The position numbers and the translations under genes are program-made. The notes under the pieces were generated by a model that worked only from the letters and a program-made list of their open reading frames with translations, did not search any database and was not told the origin of the DNA. This document shows positions 10,683 to 21,235 of a DNA stretch of 47,500 nt, one piece after another (position 1 is the first letter of the stretch; every line of letters starts with the position of its first letter). The stretch covers positions 1 through 47,500 of the forward strand of contig CAJNDS010002566.1 in NCBI GenBank assembly GCA_905221605.1. Direction: 5' to 3'. This DNA is from Symbiodinium natans. Lineage: Eukaryota; Sar; Dinophyceae; Suessiales; Symbiodiniaceae.

Positions 10683-11016
10683 ACGTCGAGCCACAGCAAC
10701 GGCTTGAACCAAATGGCTACTGAGATATCCAAACAGTGTTACGGGCTACTGGGAACCCTTGCAATTTGCCAAGCAATACGTTGCGAACGGGAACACTGCG
10801 CAGCGAACACCACACACAGCTCGGACATCGGACATTATTTTGCCTTCGGTGACACTGGGGACCGATCACATTGTTCACGTCACACAAGCGCACGGGCCGC
10901 ACGGGTTATGTAACCCACGCATGATGGCCGGTAGGCCTCACTTCTCCATCGCAAAGCAGGGAGTTGCAGCCTCCTAGAGGGCCCTGCTCAGAAAACGAGA
11001 GCGTAGAAAGAACCAA
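10676..11016. repeat. Direct repeat, copy 1 (copy 2 at 11657-11974)
   Basis: About 330 bp recurs about 980 bp downstream with few changes. Both copies start at ctgcttca.gtcgagccacagc and end near gagcgtagaaagaacc. Small deletions distinguish them (loss of ggccgcac near 10895 and of agttgcagcctcc near 10960 in copy 2). Each contains a degenerate reverse spliced-leader sequence. Confidence 0.9.
10703..10722 (-). other. Degenerate DinoSL-like sequence (second copy at 11684-11703)
   Basis: The plus strand reads cttgaaccaaatggctactg. Read on the minus strand it matches the DinoSL with two substitutions and one missing T over 21 positions. It recurs unchanged at 11684-11703 because it is inside the direct repeat. 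It may be an old leader relict from a retroposed transcript. Confidence 0.45.
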
Positions 11017-11069
11017 GAAGTCCTGTAGTGTTTTGAAGGACTCTCACCCCTCTCACCCAAGGACTCTCA

Positions 11070-11190
11070 CCCACGGGTTATGGAACCCACGCATGAAGGC
11101 CGGGAGGCCTCACATCCTCATCGTCTTCAAAGCAGGGAGTTGCAGCCTCCCAGAAACCCCTGCTAAGAAAACGAGAGCGTAGAAAGAACT
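11070..11190. repeat. Third copy of the 3' part of the direct repeat
   Basis: Starts cacgggttatggaaccc and ends gagcgtagaaagaac. It parallels 10904-11013 and 11873-11971, giving three copies of a ~110-bp unit. Each unit begins with a small stem, gggtta..taaccc or gggtt..aaccc. Confidence 0.85.
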
Positions 11191-11656
11191 CGCTGCGTCC
11201 CAAAGTCTCAGGGGTGGGTTGGGCGGGACAAAATTTTCCGAAGCTCACTGAGCCACGCTGTCGACTGTGGGCGAGCATGGATTCCATCAAAGCATCAAGC
11301 ACACAGTTATCACGAAAATCACATTGCAAGGACAGTTCAATAACTCACCTCTTTGGTAAGTGAGTGACATTGGTGATGTCCAGACCCATACGAGAAAATA
11401 AGAACTTTCAAAAACGTAAAGATCTAATTGCTTAGGCCAAAGTTCAAGCAAGGTGTTTGGCTCATGTTCAGACGTCAGAACGCAGACATTACGCCAGTCC
11501 AAACATCATGCTCTGACACTGGAAGAAAACTGCATGAAAAAAACATCCAATCACTCAAGGCATGAATCCCTTACTTCTAGCCTTTGGTTCAAGCACGGTG
11601 GCAGGAGCCACCTCGTTGCTGTGGTACAACATGAAGGCGTTATCATAAATGACAGC

Positions 11657-11974
11657 CTGCTTCATGTCGAGCCACAGCAACGGCTTGAACCAAATGGCTA
11701 CTGAGATATCCAAACAGTGTTACGGGCTACTGGGAACCCTTGCAATTTGCCAAGCAATACGTTGCAAACGGGAACACTGCGCAGCGAACACCACACACAG
11801 CTCGGACATCGGACATTATTTTGCCTTCGGTGACACTGGGGAACGATCACATTGTTCACGTCACACAAGCGCACGGGTTATGTAACCCACGCATGATGGC
11901 CGGTAGGCCTCACTTCTCCATCGTCTTCAAAGCAGAGGGCCCTGCTAAGAAAACGAGAGCGTAGAAAGAACCAG
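11657..11974. repeat. Direct repeat, copy 2
   Basis: Counterpart of 10676-11016. It carries the same degenerate leader at 11684-11703. Confidence 0.9.
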
Positions 11975-12194
11975 GTCCTGTAGTGTTTTGAAGGACTCTC
12001 ACCTCAACTTAACCGAATAAACTTTTGGACTAAAATGCAACAAGTGCTTTGTCGGTGTGACACACGGATGCGGCCAGATTTGCCACACTCCGCGCGGTAC
12101 CTGACTGAAGAAACTCTCACTAGTTGCTCTGCGGATTTAACCAAGAGAAGGACACGCCCCGACGCACGCGCTCACTAATGCGTCCCGAAGCCTA

Positions 12195-12841
12195 TTAGGT
12201 AAAAGCCAGCCCCACCGGCCCCGACAGAATCGCACGTCTTGCTCGTTGCAATGTCACAAAGGGGTGGCTTGAAGTAGCAAAATTCCATGAAGAGTCAACG
12301 CGGGAAAAAGAAACCTGACACAGGCCGCCAAGCGGCCAGACTGTCACGTGGGCTAGGGCCGGGCCCCCCCCCCGCCGCCAAAGCACATGATCCCAAAACA
12401 CCTTGTTGCGGCACACATGGTGCCCTTTTATGAGAAGGAATTGAGGAATGAATTCCTTTCTAAAGGTCATGAACTCAAGGTGCAGGGCTTTCAGGAAGCT
12501 AGCCATACACTGTCCTTTTGCAGGGAAGTCAAGAAAATGCAGGGCAAACTTGGCGCCCATGCGGGCAACTGACTCTCTGCAGAAACTTGCCATAACAGAG
12601 CGCCTTGTTCCACAAAGGAATTGCAATTGCGGATCAACGCATTGAAAAGCACGCTGTATGGTGGACGGAATTCCTTTTCATACAGCAAATCTTGGACTCT
12701 ATGAAATCGCGTTTCCTGTACAAAGGAAATACCTTTGGGAATGCAAGAAGCTCTTTCCCTGATTCCTGGGAATTTACCTTGCCCAGGGGTGTACTCGAGA
12801 ACAATTGGCTTGTCAGCCATGTTTAAGCCAACTCTGATCAT
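12195..12841 (-). pseudogene. Decayed downstream part of the methyltransferase-like locus
   Basis: Minus-strand frames 12491-12841 (MADKPIVLEYTPGQGKF ...) and 12195-12626 continue after the methyltransferase-like remnant in the same orientation. They look protein-like but match no family I know. A C9 tract lies at about 12365-12373. They may be the C-terminal part of the same ancient protein or a separate ORF of its carrier element. Confidence 0.3.
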
Positions 12842-14165
12842 TTAGTTCTTGGCACGGGAAAGGTGCCTGAAGCTTATGCAGAATTTACTTTGGAACCTCA
12901 TCCCCGGAGTTGCCGCAAGGATTTGCTGCCCATAGCTTTGCCAGCATTGGAGAAACTGAGCGAGGGGGAGTGGTTTCCAATGATTCCCCGGGTCTTCTTT
13001 CAATAGTTCTTGCAATGACGTATGCTTGATCGCAACTTTAGGCAATACACATGTCATTGACATGCTCCTCAATATCGCCAAGCCAGCCATCCAACTCCGC
13101 ATCTTTGAGCATCTCCTTATAGTGCGCAACCCGGAAAGGGTGAATATCTTTGTCCCCAATGAGGAACGCATTCTCCGCGCGAAGAAGTTCTGCATTGGTT
13201 TCAGCAAATCGATCCATTGCAGCGAGGCTTGGAACATCTGCTTGAAGAGAGAGCTTCTGAACGTCGCAACAAAGCGTAAGCCAGAGGTCCATTAGGCACA
13301 AACCTTTCCCAAGGTAAATTTGGGATACGATTAGAAGACTCAGCAGTCTGTGAAAACCTATGGAATGCTTCTGCCCCACCAAAGCTGGGGACATGATAAA
13401 GAAGGGTCGAGGGGTGATAGAAATATGCAGCCAATCGAAGACCTCTTTCATGATCAAAGCGTTTGGGACGAAGCCAAGGTTTATGCTTAGCAGCCGGTGG
13501 TTGCATTCCACATGTGTGATTTGCAGCAGGTCGCCACCCCGAAACCATGGGGTGGGACGCTTGCAGAACTCACCGATCTGCTCATATCTTGTGAAGAACT
13601 TCCTGTTTCTTTCAACGTGGCCAAAAGCCGCCCCTGCAATATGATGGCAACAGCACTCACGAATCCCGAATATCTTCTGGATGAAGTCTTGATGTATGGG
13701 CTTCATGGAGCCAGCATTTTCAAGAAAGATGTGCACATTCAATAATGCTGCAATGCTCTGCAAGGCAAGTAAGACTGCGTAGATGACAAGCATATGTTGC
13801 GAACGATCACCAAGGAGCTCCAGACCACCTGAGCTGGACCTGCGACGGTGATGTCCTGGCGGGGAGACATGACAATGGCAGTTTTCTGGGGATGACACTT
13901 TCCAAGGAAGGACAAGCATTCGCGCAGCAGTCGGTAGTCTTCCTGGAGAAGCGTCCACACATCGTCAATTGCAATAGATGGGACACGGTGAGAGTCAAAA
14001 GCCCATCTCTGGCTCTTGTCACAACCATACTTATGACAAATGAGTGCACGCAACACGTTGTCACTCTCGGCACTCAACGCAGCGACAGGTTACTGCTTAA
14101 GGCGTTCAATAGTGACTGCACGCGATATCCCGCATCCGTCAAGAATACTCGTGGCTACGCTGGCA
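12842..14165 (-). pseudogene. C5 cytosine DNA methyltransferase-like pseudogene
   Basis: Minus-strand frames, read in order, follow the C5 methyltransferase plan. A motif I-like segment ILDGCGISRAVTIERLKQ (about 14150-14095) ends in a stop. Next come SAESDNVL (motif II-like, about 14077), SPRQDITVAGP at about 13870-13835 in the place of motif IV Pro-Cys, then LLGDRS. After a frameshift near 13830 the 13038-13958 frame gives IFLENAGSM (motif VI, catalytic Glu codon 13719-13721) and AFGHVERNRKFF, which resembles the RxRxF box of DNMT3-type enzymes. The catalytic Cys codon is CGC (Arg, 13859-13861), one transition from TGC. Another shift near 13040 leads into the 12842-13237 frame. The gene is clearly dead. 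Confidence 0.6.
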
Positions 14166-15104
14166 ACTGAACCAAACCGTGAAGGAGCGACTGATGTGGT
14201 CCAGGAGGGCCCCTGGCCACTTTATCAAACCCAGACAAACTGCACTAGGCCTCGGTATGAGCTGGCAGTCACAAACTGCTTGTGCATTGCTGGTTGAGGT
14301 GCTCCAGGAGCAACTTCAGGACTTCGTTCGTGCAAGAGCCCGACCTCTGTGCACCAGACCATACACAGGTTGGTTCACTTGAGCCATACCTGGTCTCCAA
14401 AGTGGGTTGGCCTGTCCCTCCACCCTTCGCCTTGTTCTCCGCAATGATAGGCAAAAAGCTTCCACGCTCACGTCCACCTCTTGACTCCTCGTGTAAGCCT
14501 CACTGACTTCTCGTGGGCGTGTGACTTAGGCGCCCTGCAGTCTTTCCACAACTCGTCTGGCAAAAGTCTTCTCACCAGCACCCCTTGGTTCCACTCTTCC
14601 AAGCCGTATTCCTCCAAGATCGGTCACAACCAATCCAGTTCCAGTGCCTTACAGGGCATTTACATGGCTGTAGTCGCCTACTGCCTTCAGAGCCGAGGTC
14701 AGCTGCAGATCATTTAGACGGCTGTTGTTGCCTGCTGTCTTCAGGGCCGGCGTTGTTTGCTAGTGTGGCGCCCAGTCGACGCACGTCGGTTCGTTCAGAA
14801 AGTCCCTGGACAGCCATGTTTACCGATGACCGCCGATACATTCCAACGCTTTGTGCAGTCAAGACTGCGCGTGGGGATCACGGCTGTGTCTGTTCGCTTA
14901 GGCTGAGCGGCAGTGGGGCCTTTTGACCACTGCAGTCACCTGCTTCCTTCGGGCCGGATTAACTGTGTAATACACAGTTGACAATGTGGTTCACCTACTG
15001 CAGACTGTGGCCTTGCTTTGCGGGTTTGGTTGATTCTGTCTGGTTTCTTGCACCTGTAGCTGTTTTTACCCTCAGTGTTGAGACCCACAAGGAGGGGCTG
15101 CATC
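14166..15104. other. No gene; degenerate CTGCCTACTGC / CTTCGGGCCGG repeats
   Basis: Several diverged units combine ctactgcc or ctgctgtc with ttcagggccgg or ttcgggccgg (about 14665-14750 and 14925-14960). Similar units occur on both sides of the copia element (18910-18990 and 46840-46950). No coding content. Confidence 0.4.
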
Positions 15105-15513
15105 CCGTTCCCCTTCGGCGAAGGGGGCTTCGAAGCCTTCGAAGCCTTCGAAGCTGAAGGGTCGAAGGGGGGGGGGGGGGGGGGGGGGCTGAAGGTCTGA
15201 AGGCTTCGAAGGCTTCGAAGGTGAGGACGAAGGCTTCGAAGGCTTCGAAGGGTGAGGACGAAGGGGCTTCGAAGGCTTCGAAGGTGAGGACGAAGGGGGC
15301 TTCGAAGGCTTCGAAGGGGAGGACGAAAGGGGGGGGGCTTCCGGGGCTTCGAAGGCTTCGAAGGGTGAGGCTTCGAAGGTGAAGGGGGCTTCGAAGGCTT
15401 CGAAGGGTGAGGACGAAGGGGGGGGGGGGGCTTCGAAGGTGAGGACGAAGGGGGCTTCGAAGGCTTCGAAGGGTGAGGACGAAGGGGAGGGGGGCTTCGA
15501 AGGCTTCGAAGAC
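15105..15513. repeat. TTCGAAGGC minisatellite with G tracts
   Basis: Dozens of units of ttcgaaggc, often doubled and followed by gtgaggacgaagg. TTCGAA is self-complementary. A G run of about 20 is at 15168-15188 and another of 11 near 15419. The open frames rich in Lys-Pro-Ser on the minus strand are composition artefacts. Confidence 0.9.
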
Positions 15514-15534
15514 AAGAATGAACAACGAAAAACA

Positions 15535-15950
15535 AAAGAAGATTCGAGGGGGGTGGAATTTAGAATAAATTCCCTTCTCTCCTCCTCCTCCTCCTCTGAT
15601 TTCTGGAATAATGAAATACAACAAACAAAACAAGATTCGAGGGGGGTGGAATTTAGAATACATTCCTCTCTCTTCTTCCTTCCTCCTCTGACGAATAATG
15701 AAACAAAAAACAAAAGAAGCGTCGAGGGGGGTAGAATTTAGAATAGATTCCCTTCTCCCTTCTCCTCTGAATTTTCGAAGAATGAACTACGAAAAACAAA
15801 AGTTCGAGGGGGGTGGATTTAGAATAAATTCCTTCTCTCTCCTCCCTCTGATTTCTCCAATAATGAAATACAACAAACAAAACAAGATTCGAGGGGGGTG
15901 GAATTTAGAATACACTCCCTTCTCTCTTCTCCCTTCCTCCCACTCCGCAT
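15535..15950. repeat. Five-unit ~85-bp tandem repeat
   Basis: The box tcgaggggggtggaattta recurs at about 15543, 15632, 15720, 15802 and 15886. Between boxes are a pyrimidine tract (cccttctctcctcc), tctgattt and an A-rich part (aataatgaaatacaacaaa). Unit length varies from 82 to 89 bp. Confidence 0.9.
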
Positions 15951-17439
15951 TCTCGCTTCTCCCTTCCTCCCATTCCCTCGTCTTTGATTTAAAATACCAC
16001 TTCTTTCGCAGCTTCCGAGGCGACAGCCTAAACCTCGAACGGCTGTGTCCCCGCCGCCTTTTGCGCCTGTGTGTTCCGCCACATGTCCCGCCTACCTGTG
16101 TCTGAGCGGGGCTAAGAGGTGCCCCTTCTTCACCAACACTGTTCAATGTACATCACCACTGCATGGATGTTTCCGACTTGATTCTGAAAGGCAGAGCAAA
16201 GAAGGACATAAGCCGGGGGTCGCTACTCTGAACATCTGGGTCCCCTGCACCGAGGTACCCATCGGCGACCACCCGTACATCCCGAAGTGTGAAAAGCAGA
16301 GCCTCACGCAGTTCCTTTTCGCAAGTCGCACTTGAGCCAAACACCGTAGTGTTCAGCATGACTGTCCATGTCAGCAGAAAGCTCTCTCCAAGAGCTCAGG
16401 TCTCAAGGCTTACAAATTCCATCTCAACTTTGCTACACAAAGGAGGAAAGCAAAAGAAACATGCAAAACCTTTGGGGATTGCTTCAGGACTTCAAGTCTG
16501 TCTCAAAACAACAGCATGCACTCTCCATGCCTTAGTCAGGTCCAAAACGCACACGTAACGGTACGAACGACGTGGGCAGGCACACGGAGTGAGTAACTGC
16601 AAAGGTCTGTCCCTCAGAGCTTCACACGCACTGCTGCAAGGCTCTGCACAGCAAAGCTCAGTGCTCTCACACTCATCACAGGGAACTGAACCAAACGTCA
16701 TGTCATGTCCAAACATGCCAAAACAAGTTCTTGCCATGCCAAAACAAAGCCATGCACCTTCACACATGCTCCTGCCATGACATGCAACTTCAAGACAGCT
16801 TCTGGACTGCCAGCAACTAGGCACACCAAGGAAAGCGTAGACTTTTCTTTAGCAAGCGCAAAGCGTTACCCAGTGGGCGTCCTAAAAAGCCGGAAGTGGT
16901 GCAGCTACATAGCCATCTACAGGGAACTATGTAACAGCAAACTTAGTAGAAAGAAGTTGCAGCCTTAGCCCATCCAGTTTCCCCAGTCAAGAAGCAGTGG
17001 TTTCCGCAGCCTTCTAGGCCGGGGCGCACAACCATCGAACTTCTTCAAGGGTTCCAGGGTGTTGCAGATCTGGTCAAAGCACGCCTGGGGTGAACCCCTG
17101 GAAACTTGCCAAGAGTAGTCCGCATCATGGGGGCAAAATTTGGCAACTACCCTTCAAAAGCCCATTCCGGCCTTTCTTGGAAGGGACCCAGTTGGCATTG
17201 ATGAAGGCCAAAAGGGATTGATGAAGAAGGCGCCAAAAGGGAACCAACCTTGTGCCTGGCAAGATTGTTTTTTGTTTTAAGAAGAGGGGTTGGAGGGACG
17301 CAGCCTTTCCCCATTTATCTGCTAATGTAGTAAAGAGGCGCCAGCCCAAAAAAACCTTTTCAAAACTCCAACAAGGGGAAGGGCAGCCCAAAAAGCATTC
17401 ATCCAGTAGTAAATCTAGCTTGAGGCATTGTTAGCATTG
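15951..17439. other. No supported gene
   Basis: Short frames of under 110 codons occur on both strands without family features. A catgccaaaacaa repeat is near 16718-16750. cttgagccaaa at 16332 matches 11 nt of the reverse spliced leader but no further. Confidence 0.35.
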
Positions 17440-18012
17440 GTTCCAACCAACAAACAACCGATCATTCTGGTTAACATCTTAGTTATGACCAGCATCTTTG
17501 TGTTGGAAGCCGTCGGCTGGTCTTTGGCCACCATCAACTTGCATCATCCTTTTCCAGGCTCTTCACCTGACTTATTAAAGGTTCCATCAGGCGGTCTTAT
17601 CTGAAAGAGATCTGTGGATATCCAATGCTCCAACTCGGCAATTCGGACTTGTCTCAGTTTCCTATAACCACTTGGGCCTCTAATTCAGACTCATTCCATT
17701 CTCCAACCAGATGACAGTCATTCGACTTACCCTCTTGGAAGACTTCAGCCACTGTCTTCCCCTTGCCCCTTCCTTTGCCTTTAGACTTACCGTTTATTAT
17801 TCTTTGTCTTGGAGCTTCCTTTTGCCTTGGCTAAGCACTGGGGAATTAGGCTTGTTTGCTGTCTTACCATCCTTGTAATATTGCGGGCATAATCCCTTTC
17901 CAGCACTCCACATCTTTCTTGCTCTGACTTTAAGATCGCTTTCTAGCACCTTTGCTGGATTCACGTTTGCCTTTCCGTTTCTTTTCTTTGCTTTTTCCTT
18001 TCTCTTCAACAT
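17440..18012 (-). pseudogene. Possible copia gag remnant
   Basis: The minus frame 17797-18012 is Lys/Arg-rich and contains KMWSAGKGLCPQYYKDGK, which resembles part of a gag-type zinc motif (one Cys only). The rest is interrupted by stops. It lies head-to-head with the plus-strand integrase remnant. Weak call. Confidence 0.25.
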
Positions 18013-18015
18013 TGC

Positions 18016-18850
18016 AGGTCTGCTGTATTGTTACGAACGGACAGCAAAACAGCGGTGAGCGCTCTAATCAAGCAAGCCATTTGGATTGTAACCCAAAGAG
18101 CACCTCCGCAAGAACACGAAGCGGTTGGTGGTGTTGAAAGGGCAGTGAGAACACTTAAGAAGTTGTTCAGCGCGGTAAGGTTGAATCTACAGCCCAGGGC
18201 TTTAACCTGAAGAGGAGCCTGGAGCATTTGAGCGTGGTCTAATTTACTGTGCTGCAATGCACAATCACCATGCTGCTGCCTTTGATGGGAAGAAATCACC
18301 CCAGAAGTTGGTGCTACAGAGACCCCTAGTGGCTCTTCGTTGATTGGAACGATGGTTCTAGCTAAATTGCCGGATTCAACAAAGACCACGGCGCTTTCGC
18401 GATTTGTGGAAGCGGCTTATGTGTATTCCAAAGTTGGTGGTTTAACTTATGTTGTAAGTGCTATGGTAGATGAATGTCCCAAGCACTGCGGGCAAAGTCA
18501 ATCAATCCTTTTAAAGATTGGGTTGGAGAGTTTTCAAGATTTGCTTAAGGATCCATCGGATACATTGGCTCCTTCTATTCTAAAGAAGAAAGAGGATGGT
18601 GTGCCTAATTTGATTAAAGGTGAACTGGACAAAGCCTTTAAGGGCAGAGTGTCTGATGGTCCAACCACAGAACATGAGCAAAGTAGGACCACCAGCTGCA
18701 TGGGTGAAAGAACATGGAGGAACGGTGAATTGTCCGGCGTGTGGACCAAAGAGAGAAACTGGTTGAAGGCTCAAAGACAAAGGTTGGAAACAGCTGAGCC
18801 GATTTCTAAAGTTCCGGATACAAGTCCGGGAAGCTTAAGGATGCGGAGGT
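18016..18850 (+). pseudogene. Ty1/copia integrase remnant
   Basis: The plus frame at 18028 reads RTDSKTAVSALI, then EAVGGVERAVRTLK. These correspond to the second Asp and the Glu of the DDE integrase core. The frame at 18340 continues with TMVLAKLPDSTK and RFVEAAYVYSKVGG, the integrase C-terminal region. In another frame at about 18683-18745, GPPAAWVKEHGG and CPACG parallel GPPIDWVRQHGV and CPGC in the intact copia element of this window. Shifts near 18215 and 18690 break it. It has the opposite orientation to the large copia element. Confidence 0.65.
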
Positions 18851-19003
18851 GATGGAGGTGTACTCACCATTTGCACGTTCCACGGGCTATCGCGTTTGTG
18901 GCTTGCTTCCTTGCTGGGTGGTTTGGCCTACTGGCAGGGGCAGGTTTGGGGGGGGCTGTTTACTGCAGCTTCTCCTTGGCGGCCGGCTGATGCTACACCC
19001 TGC

Positions 19004-19008
19004 GCTCC
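19004..19008. repeat. Copia target site duplication, left copy
   Basis: GCTCC immediately outside the left end of LTR homology. The partner is 46566-46570. Five bp is the usual length for Ty1/copia integration. Confidence 0.8.
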
Positions 19009-19544
19009 CGTTGAAACTCGTGGCACAGCTACGGGGGCCTAAGGGACCTCAGGTCAAGACTACACTCAACCCTCACAGCACGAAGTGCGGACTCTTTTCA
19101 CTGCGCTGTTCACAGCTTCTCGAGCTCCGCTCGTCTTGAGCCAATGCGAGCACGGCTCTCCAGCTTCAAACACTGTCTGCCAAACATGGGAAAACAAAGG
19201 TACTTCAGGTGAAAAAACACTCAGCCATGGAACTTCTACTCCTAAACACTGTGGGTAGGTTCCTAGCACCTCTTAGGTGCTCTGCTGAGCTCTGTGCAGA
19301 CCTAAACTGGCTTGAGTCACTTCTGGTCACCAAATACCAGGTCACAAACAGGAAACGAGTTCCGACAAACGAGTTTCGAGAAAACGAACAGAAAACGGTT
19401 CTTCCCACTCAAAACAAGGTCTCACCAAGCCAAAACAAATCTGCACTGCCTGACATGTCCTCGTGCCTATGCTTCACACTCATAGCAGACAACTCAAGTG
19501 CACATCACGTGTCAACTGGGAAACTAGGAGGGTCACATATATCA
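19009..19544 (-). repeat. Copia 3' LTR, main part
   Basis: Starts cgttgaaactcg and ends tcacatatatca; the last three bases, act, are at 37172-37174. It matches the 5' LTR over its whole length. It is 46 bp longer because the 5' LTR lacks 45 bp (around 19245-19290) and one further base. It carries a spliced-leader-like 21-mer at 19135-19155. Confidence 0.88.
19533..19544. repeat. LINE target site duplication, first of four
   Basis: tcacatatatca, which is also the end of the copia LTR. Identical 12-mers are at 21816-21827, 24321-24332 and 37160-37171, always between a LINE 5' end and the next 3' end or the LTR. Confidence 0.85.
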
Positions 19545-19582
19545 CTCGAAAGCGGGCAACGTCGCTAGCCAATTAGGCTCTT

Positions 19583-19598
19583 CGGGACCAAAGTCCCG
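19583..19598 (-). other. LINE 3' hairpin (copies at 24371-24386 and 21867-21882)
   Basis: cgggac-caaa-gtcccg forms a six-pair stem 38 bp from the LINE 3' end. Copy B is the same. Copy C reads cggaac-cgga-gttccg, where the third stem pair counted from the loop changed from G-C to A-T on both sides. Such hairpins near LINE 3' ends serve as RT recognition sites in other families. Confidence 0.6.
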
Positions 19599-19780
19599 GA
19601 AGTTAAGGTGAAACGTGAGAACAACTACTCTCGGGAATGCCTTGGCCTGCTAAACACGGCCGTGCTTGTGAAGGCATCCGAGATGTTACGGAAGGAGCTA
19701 CGGGCAGGGAGAACCTCACCATCCCTCTACAGACTTGACAAGATTCTCGCCGCAGCACAGGGAGAAACTCACCTTCTGGC

Positions 19781-21232
19781 TCATCGCAGATCACTGAAAC
19801 AGGGCCCTCCCGAGTCGATAATGCCCTGTTCGCTGAGATGGCTCCAGAAGGGCTGACACTCCATTAACAGCGTTTCCGCGCACCACCTAGGGTACACGCC
19901 AACGTGTCTGAGCTTGTCGCGCAGCCAGCCTTGGCGTGAAGGGCTGAAATCCGCCACAAGCGACCAAAAGCCTGTCCAGCTGTGTTTGGCTTCTTTTCCC
20001 TCCCATGTCCATTCGTTCGTGTCGAAGAAAATGAGCCTCGGATGGGGGGAATTTGCCGTGGTACGACTCACGGCTACATTTAGTGGTCCCAAATCGCGGA
20101 GGGTCCACCCTGCAGCTCGAAGATAGGCCAAAATGATGGCCATGTAGCACAAGAACTGGAAGCAACTCTGGCTTCCAGCGCCGAATCGGGTGAGAACCTC
20201 AACCCCTGGAACACATCGCTCCTGCAGCGACATGTAAAATGGAAACACCTGCTCTCCACCCTGCCACAGCAGGCGGATGCGCACAAGCCCATACCAGTAG
20301 ACCTTCGCCGTAAACCGGGGGAAGATATTACTGATGCGCTCCTCTTCGGCCTGGCTTTCATCCGAGAATTTCCACACCAGGGGAGCCGATTCGGCTACAT
20401 AGGCTACTCGCGTACGGCCGAACATGAGCATAGTCAGATCCATGGTGTCCCGAACATGGAGGCTGTGGGTGATGTCATGGATCATGACTAGGTTGACAGG
20501 AAGATAGTGCAGAGGTTCCTTTGGCTTGCCGCGGTGTGCCTTCCACTGGCCTTGAAAGTGGAACGCGACTTCCTGTGGGTCTTCCCTCCGACGCTCGTCT
20601 ACTGCCACTGCGTCGTTTCTTCCAGAACTAGTCGCTCTAACTGTCTGATGGTTTGCTTCACGGACTATTGATCCTTCATTGGATGCTTTGTTGTCCTGGG
20701 GCCACCCTGAACTCTCGGGAGAGCTTGCGGGGTCATGAAGAGAGGTGAGATCCTCAACCTCCGCGTGGGCGTCAGGGCGCCCAGGGTTCGATGAATAGGA
20801 GTTTGGCAGAGGAGCCGCGTTTCGGGAGAGAAACTCTTCCCTTCTGTGCCCGCTTGAATCAGAGGAGCTCCTTAACTTGACCCTTCGTTCCCAGGGGGAA
20901 AGCTGATCGGAGCGCCACTCCTGGGTTGCATCCGAAGGATCTTCGGGCACGTCTTCCGCCCGACCTCGCCTGCTTGGCGGAGGAGCAGGTGGTGTAGGGC
21001 GAGGTGTTGAGTTCGCCCGGAAACGCGCATCGCTTTCCGCTAAGGAAAGATGCCTAGCATGGCTCCTTGCTTTACTCCTGGAGATCGAACCGGGGCTTTT
21101 TGTAGGGAGATCTCGTGCGCTTCTTTCCATGTTCACCTCCCTTGCTGCATCCAGCTCTTCTTGTGGCAATCTTGATTGCTTGCCTTTGAGGCCTTTGGAT
21201 TTGCCGTGTCCTTTATTCCATCCTTTTCCCAT
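19781..21232 (-). CDS. LINE-encoded protein-kinase-fold protein, intact copy A
   Basis: A 483-residue frame in LINE copy A. Residues 1-230 are basic then Ser/Pro-rich and look disordered. The C-terminal half has the order of a protein kinase core: APLVWKFS (Lys288, place of the VAIK lysine), Glu among 296-298 (helix C), GWTLRDLGPLNVAV with Arg379-Asp380 and Asn385 spaced as in HRDxxxxN, then LIFFDTNEW with Asp404 in the place of DFG. HRD is LRD and the DFG Gly is absent, so activity is uncertain. The ATG is six bases after the TGA that ends the upstream ORF and in the same frame. Preserved in both A and B apart from clear breaks in B. The kinase assignment is inference from motif spacing. Confidence 0.65.
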   Translation of the reverse strand: MGKGWNKGHGKSKGLKGKQSRLPQEELDAAREVNMERSARDLPTKSPGSISRSKARSHARHLSLAESDARFRANSTPRPTPPAPPPSRRGRAEDVPEDPSDATQEWRSDQLSPWERRVKLRSSSDSSGHRREEFLSRNAAPLPNSYSSNPGRPDAHAEVEDLTSLHDPASSPESSGWPQDNKASNEGSIVREANHQTVRATSSGRNDAVAVDERRREDPQEVAFHFQGQWKAHRGKPKEPLHYLPVNLVMIHDITHSLHVRDTMDLTMLMFGRTRVAYVAESAPLVWKFSDESQAEEERISNIFPRFTAKVYWYGLVRIRLLWQGGEQVFPFYMSLQERCVPGVEVLTRFGAGSQSCFQFLCYMAIILAYLRAAGWTLRDLGPLNVAVSRTTANSPHPRLIFFDTNEWTWEGKEAKHSWTGFWSLVADFSPSRQGWLRDKLRHVGVYPRWCAETLLMECQPFWSHLSEQGIIDSGGPCFSDLR

Positions 21233-21235
21233 AGC

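Larger units (their letters stand above)
11017..12194. other. Repeat-rich, no gene
   Basis: Apart from the repeat copies listed, 11191-11656 and 11975-12194 show no ORF or RNA gene that can be supported. Confidence 0.4.

Noticed and set aside
14936-15713. Three minus-strand frames rich in Lys-Pro-Ser
   Set aside because: They translate the TTCGAAGGC minisatellite.
15535-15950. CRISPR-like array
   Set aside because: The units are contiguous diverged tandem repeats of about 85 bp, not short repeats with unique spacers, in a eukaryotic genome.
16332-16342. Spliced-leader fragment cttgagccaaa
   Set aside because: Only 11 nt match and the next bases differ; not convincing alone.
19012-19544. 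Solo LTR of the copia family
   Set aside because: The missing terminal bases, the polypurine tract and the matching 5-bp duplication at 46566 show it is the 3' LTR of the big element, separated by the LINE array.
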